NCBI GenBank assembly: GCA_001818675.1
Contig: MHJF01000030.1
Coordinates: 1-44,163 of the forward strand
Origin: Candidatus Harrisonbacteria bacterium RIFCSPHIGHO2_02_FULL_40_20
Lineage (GTDB): Bacteria > Patescibacteriota > Minisyncoccia > UBA6257 > WO2-44-18
DNA length: 44,163 bases
Direction of reading: 5' to 3'
Within the stretch, counting starts at the first letter, position 1; the number at the start of each line of letters is the position of its first letter. The position numbers and the translations under genes are program-made. The notes beneath the pieces are model-generated. The model searched no databases, was not told the origin of the DNA, and saw nothing but the letters and a program-made list of their open reading frames with translations. This document shows, in pieces, positions 14,454 through 22,897 of this stretch.

Positions 14454-15543
14454 TTGCACAAGTTCAGAAACATATGAGACTTTTCGGCAAACCGGAAAGT
14501 CATGCAACAATACAATAAAACAAAGGGAATCAAGGGCATTGTAACTCTATACAACGAGGCAGTACGCTTTCGGTATATGATTACCGAACAAGCAAAAGAA
14601 AGGTGTAGAATACTGGCATTTTGGGAACACCATGGATTAGCCGTCACAAAAGAAGCGTTTCAAATATCCAGAGCCACCCTCTTTCGATGGCAGAAAGCTC
14701 TCAAGGAAAAACAAGGAAAACTTGAAGGGCTGAACAAGCAAAGTACTGCTCCGAAACGGAAACGCAAAAGAGAAATACCGGAAGCGGTCAGGGATTTCAT
14801 ACTGAACGAACGCAAATTCGACTCAAGTCTTTCCAAGGACAAACTCGCGGTTCTCTTGAAAGAAGATGGAATAGCCAACCTTTCAGCATCAACTGTGGGG
14901 AGAATACTCAATGACCTGAAGCAACAAGGTGTATTGCCAGAAGAAACAAGGCTCTCCTACTACGCCAAGACCGATACATTCAGAGAGAAAATACAGATTA
15001 AACGCAAGAAATTGCGCTCCAAAGGTCATGAAGGGGGTCTGGTCAAGGCTGACTCAATCGTTCGTTTTACCAATGGCATCAAACGCTACATCATTACAGC
15101 CATTGACCAGGAAAACAAATTCGCTTTCGCGTACGCATACAAAAATCACTCATCAGATGGAGCCACTGACTTCATGAAAAAGTTTCAGTCTGTAGCTCCG
15201 TTATCACTCACTCACGTGCAGACAGACAACGGCAGTGAGTTTGCCAAACATTTTGAAATCTATTTGGAGAAAAACGCCATCATTCACTTTTACACATATC
15301 CGAGGTGTCCGAAACAAAACTCAGAGATTGAGAGATTCAACCGCACTCTCTCTGACGCTTTCATCAAAAGAAATCGCAACTTGCTTGCCTACGATATTGA
15401 CTCTTTCAACAGCAAGCTCATTAATTGGCTTTTGTGGTACAACACTCGTCGTCCGCATTGGTCGCTTGGACTTATTTCACCATTGAAGTATATTGTTAGA
15501 ACATTATCAGTCGAGGAGTCTCAAATGTGCTGGACTAGTACAA
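14454..15543 (+). mobile_element. IS481-like insertion sequence
   Basis: The left end TTGCACAAGTTCAG.. (14454-14481) is inverted relative to the right end 15517-15543 (..CTGGACTAGTACAA). The two align over about 27 nt, sharing TGAGACT inside and TTG.AC.AGT.CAG at the tips. One transposase gene fills the element. I could not define a convincing target-site duplication, so the outer boundaries are approximate. Confidence 0.75.
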
Positions 15544-15551
15544 AGACTTGA
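14502..15551 (+). CDS. DDE transposase (integrase core, IS481/IS3-like)
   Basis: 349 aa. An N-terminal helix-turn-helix region (VTKEAFQISRATLFRWQKAL) and a basic linker (APKRKRKR) precede an rve integrase core. The catalytic acids are D184 (VKADSIV), D242 (QTDNGSEF) and E277 (SEIERFNRT), 34 residues after D242. The family ending WLLWYNTRRPHWSLGLISP is intact, so the enzyme may be active. Its 3' end covers the right inverted repeat, and the TGA (15549-15551) lies just outside it. There is no SD; an alternative ATG is at 14577. Confidence 0.9.
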   Translation: MQQYNKTKGIKGIVTLYNEAVRFRYMITEQAKERCRILAFWEHHGLAVTKEAFQISRATLFRWQKALKEKQGKLEGLNKQSTAPKRKRKREIPEAVRDFILNERKFDSSLSKDKLAVLLKEDGIANLSASTVGRILNDLKQQGVLPEETRLSYYAKTDTFREKIQIKRKKLRSKGHEGGLVKADSIVRFTNGIKRYIITAIDQENKFAFAYAYKNHSSDGATDFMKKFQSVAPLSLTHVQTDNGSEFAKHFEIYLEKNAIIHFYTYPRCPKQNSEIERFNRTLSDAFIKRNRNLLAYDIDSFNSKLINWLLWYNTRRPHWSLGLISPLKYIVRTLSVEESQMCWTSTKT

Positions 15552-15830
15552 CAGAAAAAGTTTTATCGCTTATTATTAGTTTGTTCAGTAATGGTCGCCT
15601 GTGGAGGCGGCTATATTTTTAAGAGTTTTGTATGCGGCGAAGCCGTATTTACAAAACCTTATCCGCTTAAATTTTCGAAAAATCGGTAATTGTTATTATT
15701 TTACTATGTATAAAAATCAAATTTTTATGAAGGTTCAAAACGTCATTAATATAAAATTTTGGCGGGTACTCGGTTTTGTAACTAAATTTTTTTCGCTACA
15801 AACGAGTTCTAAAATTTAGACAAAAACGGC
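15552..15830. other. Spacer before nusA with hairpins, no supported gene
   Basis: Contains GTTTTGTATGCGGC-GAA-GCCGTATTTACAAAAC (a hairpin at about 15628-15660) and ACTCG..TTTGTA / TACAAA-CGAGT (about 15769-15805), flanked by AAATTTT/CTAAAATTT. A 72-codon frame across it has no SD and no protein-like pattern. No rimP lies before nusA. Confidence 0.55.
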
Positions 15831-17132
15831 ATGTTTGATTTAAAAAATCTAAAGAAAGCAGTAGAACAAATTTCGGAAGAAAAAGGCGTTGATCCGGCAA
15901 AAGTTTTAGACGCCATAGAGTCTTCCATCGCCGCCGCCTATAAAAGAGAATATATGCAAAAAGGGGAGTATGTCCGCTGTCGTTTTGATTTGAGAACCGG
16001 TGATTTGCAATTTTGGCAGGTTAAAGTGGTAGCTGATGAAACTACCGTGAGAATTGTTAACCCCGAAGAAGAAAATCAAGAAACTTTAAAACAGGAAAAT
16101 GAGGCGCCAGCTGTTTTAGAAGAACCGCGTTCGCCTCGTTATAATCCGGATCGCCATATATTAATAGAAGAAGCTAAAAAAATTAAACCCGATGTTCAAT
16201 TAGGCGAAGAGCTGGAATTTCCCCTAGAAACTCACGATGATTTTGGCCGCATTGCCGCTCAAACCGCCAAGCAAGTCGTTTTGCAAAGGCTAAGAGAGGC
16301 GGAAAGAGAATCAGTTTTGGGAGAATATAAAAATAAAGAAGGGGAAATTGTCAGCGGACTTATCCAAAGGTTTGATCGGGGCAATGTTTATATTGATTTG
16401 GGTCGCGCTACCGGAATAATGTTTCCGAATGAAACTATTCCTGGCGAACATTATCGCGCCGGAGAGCGCATGCGTTTTTATGTTTTAGCAGTTCAAGAAG
16501 AAAGCCGGATTCCTGGGATTATTCTTTCCAGATCTCATCCAAAATTTGTGAGCAAGCTTTTGGCGTTGGAAGTTCCGGAGATTTCTGATGAGATTATTGA
16601 GGTTAAGGCTATTGCGAGAGAGCCGGGAAGCCGAACCAAGATCGCGGTTCTTTCTAAGGCGGAAGGAGTAGATCCGGTTGGTTCTTGCGTAGGCCAGCGA
16701 GGCACTCGGGTTATGGCGGTGAGTAATGAACTAGGAAACGAAAGATTGGATATTGTGGAATGGTCTGACGATCCGGCAAAATTTGTTGCTAATGCTTTAT
16801 CCCCGGCAAAAGTTAAAGAGGTGGAAATTTTACCAAAGCGAGAGGCGATCATTTTCGTTCCAGATGATCAATTAAGTTTAGCGATTGGCAAGGGAGGGCA
16901 GAATGTTCGTTTGGCTGCTAAGTTATCGGGATGGAAGATTGATGTTCGTTCTCAATCTAAGCCCGAAGAAGTTTTAGATGGCGGAATTTCTATTGGCGTA
17001 GCCACAGAGGGCGAGGAGCCTAAATTCGTTGAACCGGAAAAAGACAAAGAAGATTCTGATAAAAAATCCCCGGAAGAGAAAAAAGAGAAATCTAAAACCA
17101 AAAAAAATAAAAAAGAAAAAGTCGCGGAATAA
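15831..17132 (+). CDS. nusA: Transcription termination/antitermination factor NusA
   Basis: 433 aa. It binds RNA polymerase and nascent RNA to control pausing, termination and antitermination. The N-terminal polymerase-binding domain (residues 1-150, IESSIAAAYKREY) carries an acidic insertion (EEENQETLKQENEAP). An S1 domain follows (EIVSGLIQRFDRGNVYIDLG), then two KH domains with GxxG-type loops (GSCVGQRGTRV and AIGKGGQNVRLAAKLSGW). The last 60 residues are a Lys/Glu-rich tail in place of the acidic repeats of E. coli. No SD. hppA follows after 15 nt. Confidence 0.95.
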   Translation: MFDLKNLKKAVEQISEEKGVDPAKVLDAIESSIAAAYKREYMQKGEYVRCRFDLRTGDLQFWQVKVVADETTVRIVNPEEENQETLKQENEAPAVLEEPRSPRYNPDRHILIEEAKKIKPDVQLGEELEFPLETHDDFGRIAAQTAKQVVLQRLREAERESVLGEYKNKEGEIVSGLIQRFDRGNVYIDLGRATGIMFPNETIPGEHYRAGERMRFYVLAVQEESRIPGIILSRSHPKFVSKLLALEVPEISDEIIEVKAIAREPGSRTKIAVLSKAEGVDPVGSCVGQRGTRVMAVSNELGNERLDIVEWSDDPAKFVANALSPAKVKEVEILPKREAIIFVPDDQLSLAIGKGGQNVRLAAKLSGWKIDVRSQSKPEEVLDGGISIGVATEGEEPKFVEPEKDKEDSDKKSPEEKKEKSKTKKNKKEKVAE

Positions 17133-17147
17133 ATAAAAAATTAATTT

Positions 17148-19121
17148 ATGACTATCTATTATTTAACCTTAGTTCCAATCGGCGTCGCGGCGGCTTACAG
17201 CATTTATATTATTTATTGGCTTAAGAAACAGCCTGCCGGTAATGAGAAGATGCAGGAAATTTCTAAGGCTATCCAAGAAGGATCAGCCGCTTATTTAAAT
17301 CGCCAATATAAATCAATCGCCATTGTAGCAGTTATACTTTTTATTTTAATCTACGCATTTTTAAGCCTTACGTCGGCAATCGGATTTTTAGTTGGCGCGG
17401 TTTTCTCTACTTTGGCAGGCTATATCGGTATGAATGTTGCAGTCCGCTCTAATGCTAAAACTACCGAAGCTGCAAAGCAGGGATTGGGGGCGGCTTTGTC
17501 GTTGGCGTTTAAAGCTGGTTCGGTTACCGGATTTTTAGTGGTGGCTTTGGGCCTTTTATCGGTAGCCGGATTTTATTTCATTACGAAGGACGGTCAGGCT
17601 TTGATTGGATTGGGATTTGGCGCTAGTTTAATTTCTATTTTTGCTCGTTTAGGAGGCGGTATTTTTACTAAAGCTGCTGATGTAGGGACGGATCTTGTTG
17701 GTAAAGTAGAGGCAGGCATTCCAGAAGATGATCCTCGCAATCCGGGTGTTATTGCCGACAATGTTGGAGATAATGTTGGCGATTGCGCGGGTATGGCGGC
17801 GGATCTTTTTGAAACTTACGCGGTTACTTTAATCGCGGCTATGTTATTGGGGTCTGGAATAGTTGGGGGTATTGAATTTCCATTAGTTCTTGGCGGCTCC
17901 GCTATTTTAGCTTCGGTGGCCGGAACTTTATTTGTGAGAATTAGTAAAGGCGGATCCATTATGGGCGCGCTTTATAAAGGATTGGCCGCTTCTTTAATTA
18001 TCTCTGCTGGTTTGTTTTATTGGGTTTCTCAAAGATATTTTCCGGAGGCTACTTGGAGAGTTTATTTGGCAACTTTAATTGGTTTAGCGGTTACGGTCTT
18101 GATGGTTTTGGTAACAGATTATTATACGGCTAAAAAATTTCGTCCAGTAAAATCTATTGCTGAAGCTTCTAAATCTGGGCATGGCACGAATATTATTATG
18201 GGATTGTCCGTGGGTATGGAGTCTACGGCTTTGCCGATTGTTATAATTTCGGTCGGTATTATCGGGGCTTACGCTTTGGTGGGGCTTTATGGAATCGCTA
18301 TTGCCGCAACCGCGATGTTATCGGTGGCTGGAATTATTGTAGCGATTGATTCTTTTGGCCCAATTACGGATAACGCTGGTGGTATTGCAGAAATGTCTAG
18401 TGCCCCAGAAGATGTTCGAAAAATTACTGATGCTTTGGACGCCGTTGGCAACACTACTAAGGCTGTTACTAAAGGTTATGCCATTGCTTCAGCTGGCTTA
18501 GCGGCTTTAGTCTTGTTCGCAGGATATGTTATTGAACTGATGGCTGCTGTTGGAGAAGCGGGTTCAGTAATTACGTTTGATCTTCGCAATCCTCTTGTAG
18601 TAGTGGGTTTGTTTTTAGGCGCGGCTGTTCCATATCTTTTTGGTTCTATTGCTATGAGGGCGGTTGGAGAAACTGCTGGAGCGATTGTGGAAGAAATACG
18701 AAGGCAATTCAGAGAGATCAAAGGCATTATGGATGGAACAGGTAAACCGGATTATGGCCGGGCAGTGGATATTGTTACTAAAGCAGCTTTGAAAAAAATG
18801 ATTGTGCCGGCTTTATTGCCGATAGTTTTAGTTTTATTTGTAGGGCTGGTGTTGGGCGCTCAAGCTTTAGGGGGATTTTTAATGGGCACGATTATTTCGG
18901 GATTATTCGTTGCGATTTCTATGACTTCTGGCGGCGCGGCTTGGGACAACGCCAAGAAATATATTGAAGCGGAAGGAGCAAAAGGCACTGATTGGCACAA
19001 AGCCGCAGTTACTGGCGACACCGTTGGCGATCCTTATAAAGACACCGCCGGCCCAGCTATTAATCCTTTAATTAAGGTAATTAATATTGTAGCGCTCTTA
19101 ATTGTCCCGTTTTTAATTTAA
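17148..19121 (+). CDS. hppA: Membrane-bound proton-pumping pyrophosphatase, K+-independent type
   Basis: 657 aa, about 15 or 16 transmembrane helices. It couples pyrophosphate hydrolysis to ion pumping across the membrane, giving energy to a cell with limited metabolism. The substrate-site motif [20 protein letters not shown] and [19 protein letters not shown] are intact, as are the C-terminal acidic/lysine sites ([27 protein letters not shown]). GNTTKA places Lys438 where K+-independent enzymes have Lys and K+-dependent ones have Ala, so H+ pumping without K+ is predicted. No SD. Confidence 0.95.
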   Translation: MTIYYLTLVPIGVAAAYSIYIIYWLKKQPAGNEKMQEISKAIQEGSAAYLNRQYKSIAIVAVILFILIYAFLSLTSAIGFLVGAVFSTLAGYIGMNVAVRSNAKTTEAAKQGLGAALSLAFKAGSVTGFLVVALGLLSVAGFYFITKDGQALIGLGFGASLISIFARLGGGIFTKAADVGTDLVGKVEAGIPEDDPRNPGVIADNVGDNVGDCAGMAADLFETYAVTLIAAMLLGSGIVGGIEFPLVLGGSAILASVAGTLFVRISKGGSIMGALYKGLAASLIISAGLFYWVSQRYFPEATWRVYLATLIGLAVTVLMVLVTDYYTAKKFRPVKSIAEASKSGHGTNIIMGLSVGMESTALPIVIISVGIIGAYALVGLYGIAIAATAMLSVAGIIVAIDSFGPITDNAGGIAEMSSAPEDVRKITDALDAVGNTTKAVTKGYAIASAGLAALVLFAGYVIELMAAVGEAGSVITFDLRNPLVVVGLFLGAAVPYLFGSIAMRAVGETAGAIVEEIRRQFREIKGIMDGTGKPDYGRAVDIVTKAALKKMIVPALLPIVLVLFVGLVLGAQALGGFLMGTIISGLFVAISMTSGGAAWDNAKKYIEAEGAKGTDWHKAAVTGDTVGDPYKDTAGPAINPLIKVINIVALLIVPFLI

Positions 19122-19127
19122 GTTATG

Positions 19128-19245
19128 ATCCCGTACGAAATCGCGGACGCGTAATCAATATATGACACACAAAAAATTAAAAGGTAGGAGCAATATAATA
19201 GAGCGCAGGATGTTCTTCGCGTCCGCGTCCTATTTCGTACGGGAT
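19128..19245 (+). repeat. ATCCCGT palindromic element covering the tig start codon
   Basis: ATCCCGTACGAAAT (19128-19141) pairs perfectly with ATTTCGTACGGGAT (19232-19245). CGCGGACGCG (19142-19151) then pairs with CGCGTCCGCG (19218-19227), for 24 bp total with a 4-nt bulge. The 3' arm ends in the first two bases of the tig ATG. AGGTAGGAG lies in the loop. Confidence 0.75.
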
Positions 19246-20164
19246 GAAATCAAATTTTAAAAAACTTCCCGGTTCTTTGATTGAGCTGGAGGTTATTTTA
19301 GATCAAAAAGAATTCAAGAAGCATTGGGACGATGCTTATAATTATGCCATTGCTAATATCCACTTAAAAGGTTTTCGGCCAGGAACTGCGCCTAAAGAAT
19401 TAGCTGATGCGGCGATTGATAAAGAAAAAGTTTTTAGCGAGGCGGCTAATGATGCGGTTCGGAATAGCTTAGACGAAATTTCTAAAGATAATAATTGGGT
19501 GATTATTGATAAGCCGCAAGTTACGGTAGACGAACATAATACTGGATTAAAGTATAAAGTTGTTCTTACGATTTTTCCGGAAGTGAAGCTTGGGAATTAT
19601 AAAAAAATTGCCAAGCAGATTTTTTCTGAATTTGTCGAAAGCGCTAAACTTATTAAAGTTGAGCCAGCGGAAGTTGATAAAGCCATAGAGTGGGTGAGGC
19701 AATCTAGAAAACCCCGACGCGCTGATTTAAATAAAAATAATGAAGTCGGGGCTCCGACCGGAGCGTCGGAGAAAGACGGCAGGGCGCTAGAATTGAATGA
19801 TGAATTTGTAAAGACTCTAGGAAATTTTCAGAATGTGGAAGAATTTCGCAAAAATATTACTGATGGCTTGAGAATGGAAAAAGAATTCCGAGAAAAAGAT
19901 AAAACTAGAGCTCGGGTATTAGAAGAAATCATTAAGGACTCAAAGATAGACGTTCCGAATATTATGATAGAGAGGACATTAGATCGCATTGCCGGGGATA
20001 AAAAAGACCTTCGGGATAAATTTAGAGATAAAGCCAAAGAAAATGTTTTGGGAAATTTAGTGTTATATAAGATTGCCGAAGAAGAAAAACTGGATTTCGA
20101 TCCGGAAAAAGGAGTAGATGGGATGAAAGTGTTTGATTATCTTGAGAATTTAGCTTCAAAATGA
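19244..20164 (+). CDS. tig: Trigger factor lacking the PPIase domain
   Basis: 306 aa against about 430 in E. coli. It is a ribosome-bound chaperone for nascent chains. The ribosome-docking domain is present, with the signature IHLKGFRPGTAPKEL (about residues 38-52), as is the helical C-terminal domain (residues about 165-306: EFRKNITDGLRMEKEFREKD). The FKBP-like prolyl isomerase domain expected in between is missing. A short insertion (NEVGAPTGASEKDGRA) comes from a palindrome at 19751-19771. The ATG is the end of a 24-bp hairpin arm, with no SD next to it. It precedes clpP, a common pairing. Confidence 0.9.
   Translation: MKSNFKKLPGSLIELEVILDQKEFKKHWDDAYNYAIANIHLKGFRPGTAPKELADAAIDKEKVFSEAANDAVRNSLDEISKDNNWVIIDKPQVTVDEHNTGLKYKVVLTIFPEVKLGNYKKIAKQIFSEFVESAKLIKVEPAEVDKAIEWVRQSRKPRRADLNKNNEVGAPTGASEKDGRALELNDEFVKTLGNFQNVEEFRKNITDGLRMEKEFREKDKTRARVLEEIIKDSKIDVPNIMIERTLDRIAGDKKDLRDKFRDKAKENVLGNLVLYKIAEEEKLDFDPEKGVDGMKVFDYLENLASK
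19751..19771. repeat. CTCCGACC palindrome inserted in tig
   Basis: GCTCCGAC-CGGAGC-GTCGGAG lies in frame and encodes APTGASE-like residues. It is related to the valS insert at 34192-34215. Confidence 0.6.
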
Positions 20165-20175
20165 TAAAATAATTT

Positions 20176-20258
20176 AGTAATTAGCGACTAGTGTTTAGCG
20201 ACTAGTCCGCCAAAGGCGGAATAAACTAGCGGCTAATATCTAGTGGCTAGTGGCTAGC
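20176..20258. repeat. CTAGTGGCTAG-type repeats in the clpP leader
   Basis: Repeated units TAGCGACTAGTGT, TAGCGACTAG, AAACTAGCGGCTA and TAGTGGCTAGTGGCTAG, with an internal TCCGCC-AAA-GGCGGA palindrome, run up to 1 nt before the clpP ATG. They replace any recognisable SD. Confidence 0.7.
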
Positions 20259-20259
20259 A

Positions 20260-20859
20260 ATGGACGAATATCAATATTTAATACCAACAGTTTTAGAAAA
20301 AACCGCTAACGGCGAGCGAGCCTATGATATTTATTCTCGGCTCTTAAAAGAGCGGATTGTTTTTCTTGGTGGGCCAGTGGGGGATTCTTTGGCGAATTTG
20401 ATTATTGCCCAACTTTTATTTTTAGAACACGAAGATCCGAAAAAAGACATCCGGCTTTATATTAATAGTCCGGGCGGTTCTGTTACTGCAGGCTTGGCAA
20501 TTTACGACGCGATGCAACATGTGAAGCCGGATGTTTCCACGGTTTGTGTAGGAATGGCGGCGTCTATGGGGGCAGTGCTTTTGGCGGCTGGTAAAAAGGG
20601 CAAGAGATTTTCTCTTCCGAATTCCGAAGTTTTACTTCACCAAGTAATGGGAGGAGCAGAGGGTCAGGCAGTGGAGGTAGAAATCACCGCTAAACATATT
20701 ATTAAAATAAAAGATAAGCTTAGCCAAATTTTGGCTAAACACACTGGACAGTCATTATCTAAAATTGAGACGGACACGGACAGAGATTATTATATGTCCG
20801 CCGAAGAAGCAGTGAAGTACGGTTTGATTGATGAAATCATTAAACCAAAAAGAGGATAA
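20260..20859 (+). CDS. clpP: ATP-dependent Clp protease proteolytic subunit
   Basis: 199 aa, normal length. It forms the barrel-shaped serine peptidase used by Clp ATPases. The catalytic triad is intact: S102 ([14 protein letters not shown]), H127 (PNSEVLLHQ) and D176 (TDRDYYMS). The N-terminal region ([23 protein letters not shown]) and handle region are also typical. No propeptide is evident. It follows tig, with a repeat-filled leader between. A terminator lies downstream. Confidence 0.96.
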   Translation: MDEYQYLIPTVLEKTANGERAYDIYSRLLKERIVFLGGPVGDSLANLIIAQLLFLEHEDPKKDIRLYINSPGGSVTAGLAIYDAMQHVKPDVSTVCVGMAASMGAVLLAAGKKGKRFSLPNSEVLLHQVMGGAEGQAVEVEITAKHIIKIKDKLSQILAKHTGQSLSKIETDTDRDYYMSAEEAVKYGLIDEIIKPKRG

Positions 20860-20873
20860 GAATTTATAGGAAC

Positions 20874-20911
20874 AAAAAACAGCCCTAAGTTTTTCGAAGG
20901 GCTGTTTTTTG
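20874..20911 (+). terminator. Terminator of clpP
   Basis: AAAAACAGCCCT / AGGGCTGTTTTTT stem with U-tract, symmetrical enough to work on both strands. Confidence 0.9.
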
Positions 20912-20942
20912 TTTTCTAGTGAAAACTGATAAAATTAGAGCA

Positions 20943-22103
20943 ATGAATTCTATTGAACAATTATTAAGTCGCGGCGTGGAAGAGGCGATTGTTAAAGAGC
21001 ATTTGGAGCAAGTTTTAAAGTCGGGGAAAAAACTGCGGGTGAAATTTGGCATTGATCCAACCGCGCCGGATTTACATTTAGGGCACACTGTTCCTCTTAG
21101 GAAATTGCGGCAATTTCAAGATGCCGGACATATCGCGGTTTTAATTATTGGAGATTTCACTGCCATGATCGGCGATCCCACCGGACGTTCTGAAGAGCGA
21201 AAACCCCTAACCGCGAAAGAGGTTAAGCAGAATATGAAGAAATATTTAAAACAGGCAGCTAAGGTTATTGATGTTAAAAAAGCAGAAATTTATTACAATA
21301 GCAAATGGTTTGCTAAAAAAGATTTAAACGAATTTTTTGTTCTCGCAAGATCAATTACTATGCAGCAAGTTTTACATCGGGCTGATTTTAAAAAACGGCT
21401 GGAAGAAGAACGGGACATATCAATGTCTGAAGTTTTGTATCCAGCTTTGCAGGGTTACGATTCTTTTATGGTTAAAGCAAATATTGAGATAGGCGGCACA
21501 GATCAGAAATTTAATTTATTGATGGGGCGAAGAATTCAGCGGCATTTTGGAATGGAAGAGCAGGATATTATGACCTTATCTCTTTTGGAAGGCACTGATG
21601 GTATTAAAAAAATGTCTAAGTCGGTCGGCAATTATATTGCTTTAGATGAGACGCCTGATGATATGTTTGGAAAAGTTATGGGGGTTCCCGACAATTTGAT
21701 TAATAAATACTTTACATTATTGACAGGTGAAGATCGGAAAATTGCTGATCCTCGTGAAGCCAAACTTGAATTGGGGCGCATTCTGGTGAATATGTATCAC
21801 GGAAAAGGCGCAGGCGAAAAAGCTCAAAGGAAATTTATAAAAGTTTTCTCGCAGCACGAGAAACCAGAAAATATTCTAGTTAAGAAAATAGAAAATAAAA
21901 AATGGAAATTAAGCGATTTACTTGTTGAGTTGAAATTAGCTCCAAGTAAAAGCGAGGCACGAAGATTAATTGAGCAGGGGGCAGTGAAAATTAATGACGA
22001 GAAAAAGACTGACCCGAATGAGGTGATTAATCCGCCGGTTGGCGGAGAAAAAGAGATTTTGCTGCAAGTTGGTAAGAGACAATTTCTCAAACTACACCCC
22101 TAA
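20943..22103 (+). CDS. tyrS: Tyrosyl-tRNA synthetase
   Basis: 386 aa. It charges tRNA-Tyr. Class Ic signatures: FGIDPTAPDLHLGH (HLGH at residues 45-48), GDFTAMIGDPTGRSEER, GGTDQKFNLL and KMSKS (223-227). The C-terminus is an S4 RNA-binding domain (SDLLVELKLAPSKSEARRLIEQGAV). The layout follows the TyrZ-like form. The ATG at 20943 is preferred to a GTG at 20919; there is no SD and an AT-rich box lies about 10 nt upstream. Its TAA overlaps the next ATG by one base. Confidence 0.95.
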   Translation: MNSIEQLLSRGVEEAIVKEHLEQVLKSGKKLRVKFGIDPTAPDLHLGHTVPLRKLRQFQDAGHIAVLIIGDFTAMIGDPTGRSEERKPLTAKEVKQNMKKYLKQAAKVIDVKKAEIYYNSKWFAKKDLNEFFVLARSITMQQVLHRADFKKRLEEERDISMSEVLYPALQGYDSFMVKANIEIGGTDQKFNLLMGRRIQRHFGMEEQDIMTLSLLEGTDGIKKMSKSVGNYIALDETPDDMFGKVMGVPDNLINKYFTLLTGEDRKIADPREAKLELGRILVNMYHGKGAGEKAQRKFIKVFSQHEKPENILVKKIENKKWKLSDLLVELKLAPSKSEARRLIEQGAVKINDEKKTDPNEVINPPVGGEKEILLQVGKRQFLKLHP

Positions 22104-22657
22104 TGATCCCAGTCATTACTCTTATTGGAATGCCGGGCGTTGGTAAATCAACTATTGGAAAGTTGCTTGCTGATCGGCTTGATTTTTCATTTGTTGATTT
22201 AGATATTTTGATTCGTCAACAAGAGGGTGTGGGGCACTCAGAGGTAATGAAAGAAAAAGGAGAAGAAACATTGTTAAAATTTGAAGAAGATTATGCTTTG
22301 AAATTAGATTTTATGGCGGTGGTTAATAAATCAGCAGTTCGTGGTTTGGTTTTTGCTCCGGGTGGCAGCATTATTTATTCCGAAAAAGTGATGGAGAAGC
22401 TCCACTCTGAAACTACAATTTTATTTTTAGACCTGCCGTTTTTAGAAATTAAAAAACGTTTAGGAAATAATGTCGAGCATCGTGGGATTGTCGGGCTATC
22501 TAAAAAAAGCTTAGAAGATATTTTTAAAGAACGCTTGCCGATGTATCGGCTTGCCGCGGATCATACGATTAATTGCGTTGGTTTAGCAGACGAGGATGTA
22601 GTAGAAAAAATTCGGGTGGTGCTCAATCAGGAATGGAACCGAACTATTTTAGTTTAA
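22103..22657 (+). CDS. Shikimate kinase-like P-loop kinase
   Basis: 184 aa. Walker A GMPGVGKST (9-17), FVDLDILI, APGGSIIYS and an RLPMYRLAADHTI helix match the AroK fold, which phosphorylates a small hydroxyl substrate with ATP. It overlaps tyrS by one base (TAATG), so translation is probably coupled. No other aromatic-pathway gene is nearby, so a substrate other than shikimate is possible. The substrate is not resolved by sequence alone. Confidence 0.8.
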   Translation: MIPVITLIGMPGVGKSTIGKLLADRLDFSFVDLDILIRQQEGVGHSEVMKEKGEETLLKFEEDYALKLDFMAVVNKSAVRGLVFAPGGSIIYSEKVMEKLHSETTILFLDLPFLEIKKRLGNNVEHRGIVGLSKKSLEDIFKERLPMYRLAADHTINCVGLADEDVVEKIRVVLNQEWNRTILV

Positions 22658-22660
22658 TTG

Positions 22661-22735
22661 TGGAGCGGGTAACGGGAGTCGAACCCGTATCTGAACCTTG
22701 GCAAGGTTCTATAATAGCCGCTATACGATACCCGC
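22661..22735 (-). tRNA. tRNA-Gly (anticodon GCC)
   Basis: Acceptor GCGGGTA/TACCCGC, anticodon stem GAACC/GGTTC with loop TTGCCAA, T loop TTCGACT, discriminator T and an encoded CCA. Confidence 0.93.
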
Positions 22736-22742
22736 AATAATC

Positions 22743-22829
22743 CTAGAAAAAATAAAATCCGTAGCTCATTAGCAGGCCCACAATCATGAATACTGCTAAA
22801 GTTACGCTGAGAACTTTTTTGACTCTCAT
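22743..22829 (-). CDS. 28-aa single-helix membrane peptide
   Basis: MRVKKVLSVTLAVFMIVGLL... has a basic start, one hydrophobic helix and an aromatic end (YGFYFF). A TATAAT on the minus strand (22839-22844) lies 9 nt before the ATG, suggesting a very short leader. It resembles tiny one-helix proteins such as Prli42 in shape only. tRNA-Gly follows on the same strand and could be cotranscribed. Too short for a confident family call. Confidence 0.5.
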   Translation of the reverse strand: MRVKKVLSVTLAVFMIVGLLMSYGFYFF

Positions 22830-22838
22830 GGGTTATAT

Positions 22839-22865
22839 ATTATATTAAAAAGCTGAGCGTTTCAA
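22839..22865 (-). promoter_or_regulatory. Promoter of the 28-aa peptide
   Basis: Minus strand TTGAAA (22860-22865), a 15-nt spacer and TATAAT (22839-22844). It overlaps the divergent ftsH promoter region. Confidence 0.5.
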
Positions 22866-22889
22866 CAGAGTTATTTAAATTGTTATAAT
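22861..22889 (+). promoter_or_regulatory. Promoter of ftsH, likely leaderless
   Basis: TATAAT (22884-22889) sits 8 nt before the ATG at 22898, with a weak -35 TTCAAC (22861-22866) 17 nt upstream. There is no room for an SD. Confidence 0.65.
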
Positions 22890-22897
22890 AAATATAA

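Noticed and set aside
15601-15819. 72-aa frame between the IS and nusA
   Set aside because: No SD, crosses two hairpins, and shows no protein-like pattern. A rimP gene would be expected here but does not match.
22103-22657. Confident aroK call
   Set aside because: The fold matches, but with no shikimate-pathway gene nearby the substrate cannot be assigned.
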